From Synergistaceae bacterium OttesenSCG-928-I11 (GTDB lineage Bacteria > Synergistota > Synergistia > Synergistales > Synergistaceae): DNA of 35,329 nucleotides. Of the stretch, positions 1 through 7,440 are shown in pieces. The position numbers were made by a program, and so were the translations under genes. The notes under the pieces are model-generated. The model was not told the DNA's origin, searched no databases, and saw only the letters and a list, made by a program, of their open reading frames with translations. Position 1 is the first letter of the stretch; every line of letters starts with the position of its first letter. Location of the stretch: positions 1 to 35,329 of the forward strand of contig JAJDHV010000010.1 of assembly GCA_030266365.1 (NCBI GenBank), written 5' to 3'.

Positions 1-467
1 ATCCTGCACCGGGCGATCGTTCGCGCAAGTTCGGGCGACATGGTCTCGTACCGGGAGAGGATTTCGGCTGCGAGCGACTCGACCGCATCCGGGTCGACCC
101 GGGCCGCGCGCGGCGGCGCCTTCGGTCCGGAACGGCGCGGCGCGTGCGCACCCGGCTTTCTCGCAACGCTTCCCAGCTCGACGCGGATGTCCCGCAGGTC
201 GATGCGCGCACCGGTGCGGATTTTGCGGACGAGCGCGCTTTTTTTGAAGTTCAGGTCCTGCAGCACGGCCGGGCCGTCCGCCGTCACGACGAGGACGTCC
301 CCCTCCAGGGCATGCGGCGCCGTGCGGAGCGCGAGGCGGTCGCCGACGAGGGCGCGCCACTCCCGCTCGAGGGCGGAGAGCGTCATGCAGAGCGAGGTCA
401 CAGTCGTCACCGACGGGACGGAGAGAAGGTCGTAGATGGGTCGTCCGGTCGATTTGTCGCCCTTCAT
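1..467 (-). CDS. DUF721 / DciA-like protein, 3' end cut by window
   Basis: The frame opens at an ATG at 467 that overlaps the mnmG stop (ATGA at 464-467) and stays open to the window edge, giving about 155 residues. The protein begins MKGDKSTGRPIYDLL. A central stretch (about residues 30-95) has the pattern of DUF721: a conserved W (EREWRALVG), then LVVTADGPAVLQDLNFKKSALVRKI and an ...IRVELG strand. DUF721 includes DciA, the ancestral loader or operator of the replicative helicase DnaB, and such genes often sit near recF, gyrB and dnaA. The position at the end of a dnaA-dnaN-recF-mnmG run supports that role, but helicase interaction is inferred, not visible. A basic, proline- and alanine-rich linker (about 105-125) precedes a C-terminal part whose end lies outside the window. 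Confidence 0.72.
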   Translation of the reverse strand, partial: MKGDKSTGRPIYDLLSVPSVTTVTSLCMTLSALEREWRALVGDRLALRTAPHALEGDVLVVTADGPAVLQDLNFKKSALVRKIRTGARIDLRDIRVELGSVARKPGAHAPRRSGPKAPPRAARVDPDAVESLAAEILSRYETMSPELARTIARCR

Positions 468-2356
468 TCGTCCGCCGCTCCCCCGCGCATCCGCTCGATC
501 GTGATCTGGATCAGCTGGATGTCGACGTTGTTCACGCCCGGCACACGGGAGGCCTGCCCCAGCGTGCGGGGGGCAGTGCGCGCCAGTTTTTCCGCCGCCT
601 CCGCGGAGAGGCCGCTCAAATTCGCGTAGTCGATCCCCTCCGGGATGACGAGGCGTTCCATCGACGAGAGCCGCCGGACCCTGCGGTTCTCGCGCTCCAC
701 GTAGCCCGCGTACTTCGCCTCCGTCTCGATCTTCGTCCCGAGCTCGGGGTCGAGGTCCGAGTCGATCAGGCGCGTCAAATTTTTCCAGGAAATCTCGGGG
801 CGCAGGAGCAGGTCGATCGCGGCGACCGGTTCGGACAATGGGGACGAGTCCATCTCCCGCAGCAGCGCGTTCGTGCGATCGTTCGCGGGCACGCGCAGTT
901 GCGAGATGCGCTCGCGCTCCTGTTCCAATGCCCGACGTCGCTCACAAATTTTTTTCCAGCGCGCGTTGCCGAGCAAGCCGATCTCGTGTCCGATTTCGCA
1001 CAGCCGGTCGTCCGCGTTGTCGTGCCGCATGACGAGCCGGTACTCGCAGCGGCTGGGGAGCATGCGGTACGGTTCGTCCGTGCCGCGCGAGACGATGTCG
1101 TCGATCAGGACGCCGATGTAGGCCTCTTCGCGCCCGAGCACGAGGGGTTCGTCGCCGCGAAGCGAGAGCGCCGCGTTGATCCCCGCCATCAGGCCCAGAG
1201 CCGCCGCCTCCTCGTAGCCGGACGTGCCGCAGATCTGCCCCGCGTAGTACAGGCCGCGCACGACGCGCGTCTCCAGCCACGGCTCGAGTTGCGTCGGGAC
1301 GACGTAGTCGTACTCGATGCCGTAGCCCGGCCGGAGCATGAGGGCGTCTTCGCAGCCGGGGAGGCTGTGGACCATCTCGAGCTGGACGTCGGGCGGCATC
1401 GACGTCGAAAAATTCTGCATGTAGACCTCGCGGCTGTTGCGCCCGACCGGTTCGAGGAAGATCGGGTGCGACTCCCGTTCGGGGAATTTCAAGATTTTGT
1501 CATCGATGGAGGGGCAGTAGCGCGGGCCCTTCGACGCGAGCGCCCGCGTCGCGAGCGGCGAGCGGTCGAAGGCGCCGCGGACGATCTCGTGCGTCCGCGC
1601 GTTCGACCGCGTGATACCGCAGACGTAGCCCTCGTAGGCGCGCTTCTCGCTCCAGTGCGAGAAGGCCTCCGGCTCGGGGTCGCTCGGCTGGAGTTTGAGC
1701 GACGCCCAGTCGACGCTGTTGCGGCAGATTCGGGGCGTCGTATCCGTCCGAAAGCGCCCGAGTTCGATCCCCGCCAGGATCAGCGAGTCGGAGAGGTTGC
1801 CGGCCGGCACTTGCCCCAGCGGGCCGGAGGGGAAGTGGACGAGGCCCATGTGCACGACCCCGCGCAAGTAGGTCCCGCTCGCCACGACGACCCGGGCCGC
1901 GGAAAATTTCTCGCCGGTTGCTGTGACCACGCCCGCAACGCGCCCGTCCTCCACGACGATCTCCGTCGCCATCCCCTGATAGACGTAGAGGTTCGGGACG
2001 GCGGCGAGTGCGCGTTCGTAGTGGGCTGCGTAGTCCCGGAGGTCGCACTGTGCGCGCAGCGTGCGGACGGCGTGCCCCTTCGACGTGTTGAGCCAGCGCA
2101 GGTGCAGCGTAGAGGCGTCGGTCGCGAGCGCCTGTTCGCCGCCCAGCGCGTCGAGCTCGCGCACGAGGTTGCCCTTCGCGGGGCCGCCGATGGAGGGATT
2201 GCACGGCATGAGCGCCGTGTTGTCGAGATTGTGGTTCAGCATCAGCGTGCGGCATCCCATGCGCGCGGCGGCGAGCGCCGCTTCGCATCCGGCGTGTCCG
2301 CCGCCGACGACGACGACCTCGTAGTCGTAATTTTGGTTTTTTTCACTCGTGCTCAT
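464..2356 (-). CDS. mnmG: tRNA uridine-5-carboxymethylaminomethyl modification enzyme MnmG (GidA)
   Basis: A 630-residue FAD protein of normal family length. With MnmE it installs the carboxymethylaminomethyl group on wobble U34 of certain tRNAs in the cytoplasm. The N-terminal dinucleotide-binding motif is VVVGGGHAGCEAA (about residues 15-27). The family signature MPCNPSIGGPAKG follows, with the conserved cysteine at residue 53. The second conserved cysteine lies in GPRYCPSIDDK, followed by the LEPVGR region. TSGYEEAAALG and a C-terminal helical domain (KYAGYVERE, then IPEGIDYANLSGLS) complete the fold. The ATG overlaps the recF stop (ATGA at 2353-2356) and the stop overlaps the next gene's start, so translation is probably coupled along recF-mnmG-DUF721. 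mnmE is not in the window. Confidence 0.97.
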   Translation of the reverse strand: MSTSEKNQNYDYEVVVVGGGHAGCEAALAAARMGCRTLMLNHNLDNTALMPCNPSIGGPAKGNLVRELDALGGEQALATDASTLHLRWLNTSKGHAVRTLRAQCDLRDYAAHYERALAAVPNLYVYQGMATEIVVEDGRVAGVVTATGEKFSAARVVVASGTYLRGVVHMGLVHFPSGPLGQVPAGNLSDSLILAGIELGRFRTDTTPRICRNSVDWASLKLQPSDPEPEAFSHWSEKRAYEGYVCGITRSNARTHEIVRGAFDRSPLATRALASKGPRYCPSIDDKILKFPERESHPIFLEPVGRNSREVYMQNFSTSMPPDVQLEMVHSLPGCEDALMLRPGYGIEYDYVVPTQLEPWLETRVVRGLYYAGQICGTSGYEEAAALGLMAGINAALSLRGDEPLVLGREEAYIGVLIDDIVSRGTDEPYRMLPSRCEYRLVMRHDNADDRLCEIGHEIGLLGNARWKKICERRRALEQERERISQLRVPANDRTNALLREMDSSPLSEPVAAIDLLLRPEISWKNLTRLIDSDLDPELGTKIETEAKYAGYVERENRRVRRLSSMERLVIPEGIDYANLSGLSAEAAEKLARTAPRTLGQASRVPGVNNVDIQLIQITIERMRGGAADE

Positions 2357-3429
2357 AAAAATTTGCCTTTCTGCATGCGATACGTTTCGATCCCCTCGAA
2401 ATCGATTGGGTCCGCGCTTGCGGCGAAAACCTGACAGCCGGTCGAGAGGAGCGCGTCGAGCGTGGCGTCCCTTCCGTCCCCGTCGAGCTCGGACGCGATT
2501 TCGTCGAAGAGGAGGACCGGCTTTCGCGCGAGGCTCCGTTCCACAATGTACGCCGAAGCCAGGACAAGTGCGCTCGCGGCCCTTCGGCTCTGTCCTCTGG
2601 AGAGGGAGACGGCGGCCTCGCGCGTCCCGCAGATCAAGCGGAGATCGTCCCGCTGCGGCCCGACGAGCGGAACCCCCGCCGCCCGCTCTCCGGCATTTTT
2701 TTCGGAAAGCGCTTTTCGGAAATCCGTCAGCGGATCGTCGTCGAGTCCGCCGCCCCCGCGCACGAAAGCGACGCTCATCGGCGCGGCGAGGAGGTCCGAA
2801 AATCGCGCAAGCGCGTCCTCGAGCAGCCGAGAAAGCTCCTCCCTCGCCGTCCAGAGCCAGGCCCCGAACGGGAGGAGCGTTCGATTCGCGACCCGGGTGT
2901 CGTCCCTCCTTCGAAGGAGCACGGATTTCTGGCGCAGCGCCTTTTTGTAGTCGTGCAGCCGCCGCGCGTACGAAGGGCTGATCAGCGACCCGACCCGGTC
3001 AAGCAGGCCCCTCCTGTGCGACGCGGATCCCCTGAGAAGCGAAAGGTGATCGGAGAGGAAGGGCAGGACGGGGACTTTGCTCCGCATGGCAGAGGCACTG
3101 ACGCTTTTTTCGTTCAGTTTCAGCGAACCGCGCAGGCCGACGGACAGAAACAATTCGGCGCTCTCCTCGCCGGATACCCCGGCCCAGAGAGACGCCCTGT
3201 CGTGCCTGTCGTCGGTTTTGTCGCTGCCGTCCGCTTTCCACGTTACGAGAGCGGACATCTTCGTCCCCTTTTCCAGCGGCCCCCACCCCGATATGAGGTT
3301 GAGCCCCTCCAGAAAATTCGTCTTTCCGGCGCCGTTGCGCCCGGTAATCAAATTGAAGCCCGGCGACCAGAGGAGCCGCTCGGGCATCAGGTTGCGAAAG
3401 TTGTAAAAGTAACTGCTCTTAAAGTACAT
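2353..3429 (-). CDS. recF: DNA replication and repair protein RecF
   Basis: SMC-like ATPase of 358 residues that helps load RecA at single-strand gaps. Starting at the ATG at 3429 (MYFKSSYFYNFRN), the Walker A GRNGAGKT is at residues 30-37. The ABC-type signature LSRGQSRRAAS and Walker B PVLLFDEIASELD lie near the C terminus, the normal order. The frame is open further upstream to 3585, but that part lies inside dnaN and has no RecF similarity. The chosen start has a purine-rich GGGGGAG just before it and overlaps the end of dnaN by 11 bases. The signature is slightly unusual (SRGQSRR instead of the common SxGQ[QR]R), but all catalytic motifs are present. Confidence 0.95.
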   Translation of the reverse strand: MYFKSSYFYNFRNLMPERLLWSPGFNLITGRNGAGKTNFLEGLNLISGWGPLEKGTKMSALVTWKADGSDKTDDRHDRASLWAGVSGEESAELFLSVGLRGSLKLNEKSVSASAMRSKVPVLPFLSDHLSLLRGSASHRRGLLDRVGSLISPSYARRLHDYKKALRQKSVLLRRRDDTRVANRTLLPFGAWLWTAREELSRLLEDALARFSDLLAAPMSVAFVRGGGGLDDDPLTDFRKALSEKNAGERAAGVPLVGPQRDDLRLICGTREAAVSLSRGQSRRAASALVLASAYIVERSLARKPVLLFDEIASELDGDGRDATLDALLSTGCQVFAASADPIDFEGIETYRMQKGKFL

Positions 3430-4603
3430 CTCCCCCGGATTCCACGCTCTCCTCCGCGATATCTTCGGAAGACGGCGCTTCCTCCCCGCCGATCTCGACC
3501 GGCGCGATGAGGCACAGAAACGAGTCGGAGTCGCGCGCGCGAACAAGCATGTGCCCCTCCTGCCCGTTGAAGAAAAGGCCCACAATCGGTTCGTCCAGGA
3601 CCTTCACGGCGTCGTGGAAGAAACGCGTGTTGAAGCCAATCAGGATGGGCTCCCCCTCGACCTCGCAGGGCACGTTTTCGACCGCCTCGCCGAACTCCGG
3701 CGCGCGGCCCGACATCGTGCTCTCCCCCTCCGGGCGGAAGTTGACGATGATGATCCGGTTGTAGTCGCGGACGACGACGTCGACGCGCTCGATGGACGCG
3801 ATCAGGTCCGAGCGGTCGACGAGCACCTTCGTCTTGTGCGACGTGGGGAGGATCTTGGCGTACGGGGGGAATTTGCTCTCCACCCTGCGGATCGCGAACT
3901 CCATCCCCTCCGCGACGAAGTAGGCCTGCGAGTCGTCGTACAGCATGCGAAGGCTCATATCCGCGTCGAGCATGCCCAGGATCCGAAGGAGTTCCTTGAG
4001 GCCTTTCATGGGGAGAAGGAGGTTCTCGGGGGACTCGCCCCGCTCCTCGACCTCGCATTTTGCGATCGCGAGCCTGCGCTTGTCCGTCGACACGACGTTC
4101 ATCCCCGCCTCGTCGATCTCGAAGAGCGCGCTGGAGAGGTACTGCGGGTACTCGTCCCCAGACGACGCGCAGAGCGAGCCGCGGTCGATCGTCCGGATCA
4201 GGTCGGAAATTTTGAGCGAACAGAAGAGTTTCGCCGAAGCGGAGGAGGGAAGTTTCGGAAAATCGCCGACCGGATAGGTCGTGAAGCGATAGCGGCTCTT
4301 GCCCGCCGTCATGACGGCACGGCCGTCCTCGATGACGAGCGTGAACTCGGGCGATCCCGCTTTTTTGAAGAGGTCGGTCACGCCCTTCAGGGGGATGACC
4401 GCCTCCCCCGGTTCCACGACCGTGACGCCCTTCGCCTGGCAGACGATCGAGGTCTTGATGTCCGTCGCCTGCATCTCGACGTCGCCCTCGAAGGCCTTGA
4501 GGCGGATCGTGGAGAAGATGTTCATGGATCCGGACGTTCCTGCGCTGCGCTCCGTCAGGCTCCAGCTCTTTATGAATGTCGCTTTGTCGATGATGATTTT
4601 CAT
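3419..4603 (-). CDS. dnaN: DNA polymerase III beta subunit (sliding clamp)
   Basis: A 394-residue clamp protein starting MKIIIDKATFIKSWSLTER, typical of DnaN. Internal landmarks are VPLKG-like VIPLKGVTDLFKKAG, FTTYPVGDFPKLP, the second-domain pattern YPQYLSSALFEIDEAGMNVVSTDKRRLAIAK, and VESKFPPYAKILP in the third domain. An ATG eight codons upstream (4627) is possible, but the ATG at 4603 is preceded by GGAGGG at a good distance and begins where the family begins. The usual C-terminal LMP(M/V)R end is replaced by a longer acidic tail (SFLCLIAPVEIGGEEAPSSEDIAEES...), a modest oddity. It lies between the origin element and recF in the classic dnaA-dnaN-recF order. Confidence 0.95.
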   Translation of the reverse strand: MKIIIDKATFIKSWSLTERSAGTSGSMNIFSTIRLKAFEGDVEMQATDIKTSIVCQAKGVTVVEPGEAVIPLKGVTDLFKKAGSPEFTLVIEDGRAVMTAGKSRYRFTTYPVGDFPKLPSSASAKLFCSLKISDLIRTIDRGSLCASSGDEYPQYLSSALFEIDEAGMNVVSTDKRRLAIAKCEVEERGESPENLLLPMKGLKELLRILGMLDADMSLRMLYDDSQAYFVAEGMEFAIRRVESKFPPYAKILPTSHKTKVLVDRSDLIASIERVDVVVRDYNRIIIVNFRPEGESTMSGRAPEFGEAVENVPCEVEGEPILIGFNTRFFHDAVKVLDEPIVGLFFNGQEGHMLVRARDSDSFLCLIAPVEIGGEEAPSSEDIAEESVESGGDVL

Positions 4604-4639
4604 GCCTGCAATCCCTCCGTTGTTCACAGCGCTTCTCTG

Positions 4640-4707
4640 ATTGGTTCTATATATTATATATAAAAAATAAGCAGTAATAGTAGTAGGGGCTGTGGATTCG
4701 TGGAAAA
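4640..4707. other. putative oriC unwinding element: AT-rich DUE, DnaA-trios, GC clamp, DnaA box
   Basis: In the dnaA-dnaN spacer, 4647-4670 is almost pure A/T (a TATATATTA-like stretch and an A-run). It is followed by CAG TAA TAG TAG TAG (4672-4686), GGGC (4687-4690), a DnaA-box-like TGTGGATTC (4691-4699) and a second degenerate box (CGTGGAAAA, 4699-4707). Read from dnaA toward dnaN this gives boxes, GC cluster, CTA/TTA trios, AT-rich DNA. That is the order and orientation of the DnaA-trio element known from Bacillus subtilis, where DnaA filaments on the trios melt the origin. The arrangement is seen directly; function as the unwinding site is inferred. Confidence 0.75.
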
Positions 4708-4741
4708 CGTATCCGAGATGTCATGGATCGCGGGTTTGCGA

Positions 4742-4886
4742 TGTGGAAAACCCTCTCGGGGAGTCATCCGGGTTATTCACATTTTCCACAGAAACGATGT
4801 GGAAATACGGGAATTTTACGGATCGAAACACGACTGTCCACACGAAAAAAGCGGTTTTCTACATCTTGTTTCGGATGTTATCCACA
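4742..4886. promoter_or_regulatory. DnaA-box cluster between dnaN and dnaA
   Basis: Sites close to the DnaA-box consensus TTATCCACA are TGTGGAAAA (4742-4750), TTATTCACA (4773-4781), TTTTCCACA (4782-4790), TGTGGAAAT (4799-4807), CTGTCCACA (4834-4842) and a perfect TTATCCACA (4878-4886). The last lies inside the 3' end of dnaA, where it encodes part of the terminal VDN. The boxes are on both strands, two of them adjacent, next to the unwinding element. Together they look like the incC-type half of a bipartite origin. Confidence 0.75.
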
Positions 4887-6181
4887 ATCGTTTTGACCCG
4901 GATGTTGCTCTTCATCATCTCCTCGATCTTCTTGCACGCGTGCAGGACCGTCGTGTGGTCCTTCTTGTTGAACGCGTACCCGATCTGCTGAAGGCTGTCG
5001 CTCAAGAGGTCGCGCGCGAGGTACATCGCGATCTGGCGGGCGAGCGCCAGGTCGGACGTCCGTTTCGAGGAGGTGAGGTCCTCCACGGTGATGCCGAAGC
5101 TGTCCGCGGTCAGTTGCTGGATCTGGTCGATGCTGATGTTGCCGCGCGTGCCGTGGCGGAGGATGTCCTTGAGCCACACGCCCAGATTCTCCGTGCTCAT
5201 CGGCTCGGCGTTGATGTTCGAGTACGCGACGACGCGGTTTAAGGCGCCCTCCAGTTCGCGGATGTTGCTCGGGATGTTCTGCGCGAGAAAGAGGATGACC
5301 TCCTCCGGGATGCGGTAGTCCTTGAACTCGGCTTTTTTCTGCAGGATCGCGACCCGCGTCTCGAGGTCCGGCTGCTGGATGTCCGTAACGAGTCCCCACT
5401 CGAAGCGGGAGACGAGGCGCTCTTCGACGCCCTTGATGTCCTTCGGCGGTCGGTCTGAGCTGATGACGATCTGTTTTTTGGCCTCGTGGAGGCTGTTGAA
5501 CGTGTGGAAAAATTCCTCCTGCGTGCCCTCCTTGTCGCCGATGAACTGGATGTCGTCGATCAGCAGGATGTCGAGGTTGCGATAGCGCGCGCGGAACTCC
5601 GTCGTGCTGTTCGTCTTGATCGACGAGATCATGTCGTTCGTGAACTTCTCCGAGCTGACGTAGAGAATGCGCGCGTTCTGGATGTGACTCTCCATGTGAT
5701 GCGCGATGGCGTGCATGAGGTGCGTCTTGCCGAGGCCGACGCCCCCCCAGATGAAGAGCGGGTTGTACGCCACGCCCGGCGACTCGCTGACTGCGAGGCT
5801 CGCCGCGTGCGCGAGACGGTTGGACTTGCCGACGACGAACGAGTCGAAGACGTAATTCGGGTTGAGCCCGTTTCGGTTCTGCGGCGCGCTGGTCCCCTGA
5901 ACGACGCTGCGCGCGCGCTCCTGCTCCTGGATGCCGTTCTCGAGGTGGATGACGACGGCGTCGGCGTAATTTTTCGTCTGAAGAAACGCGAGCAACGGCT
6001 CAATGATCTTCTTCTCCATGTTCTCCTTCGCGAAGGGGTTCGGCACGTCCAGGTTCAGGACGCCGTCCTCTAGGGAAATGGGCAGACAGGTGTTGAGCCA
6101 CATGTCGGACGTGCCGGGGGGAAGAAAATTCCTCGACGAGTTCAGCACGTCCTGCCAGATTGTCTTTAGATCGTTTTTCAA
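4859..6181 (-). CDS. dnaA: chromosomal replication initiator protein DnaA
   Basis: A 440-residue AAA+ initiator that binds DnaA boxes and melts oriC. From the proposed TTG start at 6181: domain I (KNDLKTIWQDVLNSS..., about 1-70), a short linker, Walker A GGVGLGKT at 146-153, Walker B LLIDD at 206-210, sensor-I region IVISSDRPP, and domain IV with the DnaA signature DHTTVLHACKKIEE near the C terminus. The frame is open to an ATG at 6340, but the extra 53 residues (MTKKHHARIW...) are not DnaA-like. A GGATGGGG lies about 8 bases before the TTG; a GTG at 6190 is the next alternative. It is flanked on both sides by DnaA boxes, so autoregulation is likely. Confidence 0.96.
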   Translation of the reverse strand: MKNDLKTIWQDVLNSSRNFLPPGTSDMWLNTCLPISLEDGVLNLDVPNPFAKENMEKKIIEPLLAFLQTKNYADAVVIHLENGIQEQERARSVVQGTSAPQNRNGLNPNYVFDSFVVGKSNRLAHAASLAVSESPGVAYNPLFIWGGVGLGKTHLMHAIAHHMESHIQNARILYVSSEKFTNDMISSIKTNSTTEFRARYRNLDILLIDDIQFIGDKEGTQEEFFHTFNSLHEAKKQIVISSDRPPKDIKGVEERLVSRFEWGLVTDIQQPDLETRVAILQKKAEFKDYRIPEEVILFLAQNIPSNIRELEGALNRVVAYSNINAEPMSTENLGVWLKDILRHGTRGNISIDQIQQLTADSFGITVEDLTSSKRTSDLALARQIAMYLARDLLSDSLQQIGYAFNKKDHTTVLHACKKIEEMMKSNIRVKTIVDNIRNKM

Positions 6182-6312
6182 CAGAAACACCCCATCCGGT
6201 GTCGAACGAACACGACGATATGATGAAAAAAACGGACCGCATTGAAAATGAGAGCGGCGAAACCGTACATTCGCCGCAGTAATATTTACGATCCGAGCAA
6301 AATCCACTCTCC

Positions 6313-6340
6313 ATATTCTAGCATGATGCTTCTTTGTCAA
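6313..6340 (-). promoter_or_regulatory. possible dnaA promoter
   Basis: On the minus strand TTGACA (6340-6335) is followed after 14 bases by TAGAAT (6320-6315), which has a TGC extension just before it (extended -10). The spacer is short for a standard sigma-70 promoter, so the extended -10 would have to carry much of the recognition. It would give a leader of roughly 125 bases before the TTG start of dnaA. Confidence 0.4.
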
Positions 6341-6386
6341 GGACCTCGATGGAAGTTCCTAAGAAAAATGAGCCAAATGGCGCATT

Positions 6387-6690
6387 TTATCCACCAAAGT
6401 TGTCCACTTATCCACAAGTTTCGACGGGGAGATTTGTGGATAGTATGAAGGCGGATTCTCTCTTCACTCACGGGCAAAGCAAGAATGTGAAAAAAATGAA
6501 GTGCGCAAAAAACGAGGCCCACGTCTCAGTGGAAAGTCGTGCAAAGTTATACACGTTTGTGGATAAAAGTAGTGGACAACTTGTAAAGATGATAAAAATA
6601 AGAGAACACGCCCATTCGAAAAAGTCCCGCGAGCATCGATTGCGACGCTCGCGGGACTTTTTTTCGGGAGTGCGGTGGGGTTGTGGATAT
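6387..6690. promoter_or_regulatory. second DnaA-box cluster, upstream of dnaA
   Basis: The gene-free stretch between dnaA and the ECF gene holds TTATCCACC (6387-6395), TTGTCCACT (6400-6408), perfect TTATCCACA (6408-6416), TGTGGATAG (6435-6443), TTATACACG (6547-6555), perfect TGTGGATAA (6558-6566), AGTGGACAA (6571-6579) and TGTGGATAT (6682-6690). The first three point one way and are closely spaced; most of the others point the opposite way. It resembles the incA/incB half of a bipartite origin and would also let DnaA control its own promoter. The last box overlaps the first bases of the ECF gene's stop region. No coding gene is seen in 6341-6689. Confidence 0.75.
6619..6664 (-). terminator. 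rho-independent terminator of the argH-ECF transcript
   Basis: A 14-bp perfect stem (AAAGTCCCGCGAGC at 6621-6634, partner 6647-6660) with a 12-base loop, flanked by A's on the left and T's on the right, so it can work in both directions. It lies just downstream of the minus-strand ECF gene, whose transcript would end here. It also shields the origin box cluster from read-through. Confidence 0.85.
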
Positions 6691-7382
6691 TATTTTTGGT
6701 TGGTGCCACCCTCGTTATTTTTCGCCTTTCCCCTGTCCAGATAGGCGAACATGGCCTTTCCCACGCCGGAGGTGAACACCCCCGCGACGACGGCCTCCGG
6801 GATTCCGTGCAGGACGATGACGGACAGGATCATGGGGTAGACGGCGCCGGGCGCGACGTTGCGCGTTGCGGCATACGCGTCCTGAAAGAGAACGTAGATG
6901 AGGTTCATGACGAGCAGCGTGTTCGTCATTCCGCCTGCGACGCCCGCGGTAAAGAGCGAGACAAAACGCCATTTTTTGTCGCTCCGCCCGACCCAGCACA
7001 TGAACCTGTCCACATAGTACGGGACGACGCCGACCAGAATGCGGGGGCCGAAGCAGATCAGGATCGCCCAGAAGCTCCCGCGCTCCGTCCCCGGGACGGG
7101 GATGAGCGGCGAGAAGACGAACGAGAGCAGCGACGGGGCGATCGTGTTGTTGATGAGGCTGGCTGCCCCGAACATCGCGCCAAGGAGTGCGCCGATTTTC
7201 GGCCCCAGCAGGACCGACCCGATGATGACGGGGATGTGGACGATCGTCGCCTTGATGACGACGAGGTTGATGAATCCGATCGGCGTAAACGTCATCAAAA
7301 AGATGATGGCAGCGAAGAGGGACGTCAGCGCAAAGTTGCGAAGTTTTTCGGTCCGTGCCCCGGGATTGCCTGGATCGTTCAT
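6690..7382 (-). CDS. ECF transporter S component (vitamin uptake)
   Basis: A 230-residue integral membrane protein with about six hydrophobic segments. It starts MNDPGNPGARTEKLRNFALTSLFAAII at an ATG preceded by AGGAGTGG; the longer open frame upstream runs into the argH end and is not used. The pattern FTPIGFINLVVIKATIVHIPVIIGSVLLGPKIGALLGAMFGAASLI is characteristic of the substrate-binding S components of energy-coupling-factor transporters (PF12822-like). These bind a vitamin or other micronutrient and share an EcfA/EcfT energising module. The ligand cannot be told from sequence alone; pantothenate- or folate-type S components are the nearest impression. No EcfA or EcfT gene is in the window. 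It follows argH by about 58 bases and is probably co-transcribed. Confidence 0.8.
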   Translation of the reverse strand: MNDPGNPGARTEKLRNFALTSLFAAIIFLMTFTPIGFINLVVIKATIVHIPVIIGSVLLGPKIGALLGAMFGAASLINNTIAPSLLSFVFSPLIPVPGTERGSFWAILICFGPRILVGVVPYYVDRFMCWVGRSDKKWRFVSLFTAGVAGGMTNTLLVMNLIYVLFQDAYAATRNVAPGAVYPMILSVIVLHGIPEAVVAGVFTSGVGKAMFAYLDRGKAKNNEGGTNQK

Positions 7383-7440
7383 GATCACCACTCCTGTGCA
7401 GTTTTTTCTTGAAACGTGGTCCATTATACGCAAAAAAAAT

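Noticed and set aside
899-2434. Long plus-strand frame of about 511 codons opposite mnmG
   Set aside because: It is rich in R, D, V and A with low-complexity character, the typical shadow of a GC-rich gene; mnmG on the other strand is certain.
3551-4663. Plus-strand frame of about 370 codons opposite dnaN
   Set aside because: Shadow of dnaN in a GC-rich genome; no recognisable domains and it runs through the clear dnaN coding sequence.
7383-7440. Possible riboswitch before the ECF vitamin transporter gene
   Set aside because: Only about 58 bases separate argH and the ECF gene, too little for a known vitamin riboswitch, and no conserved elements were seen.
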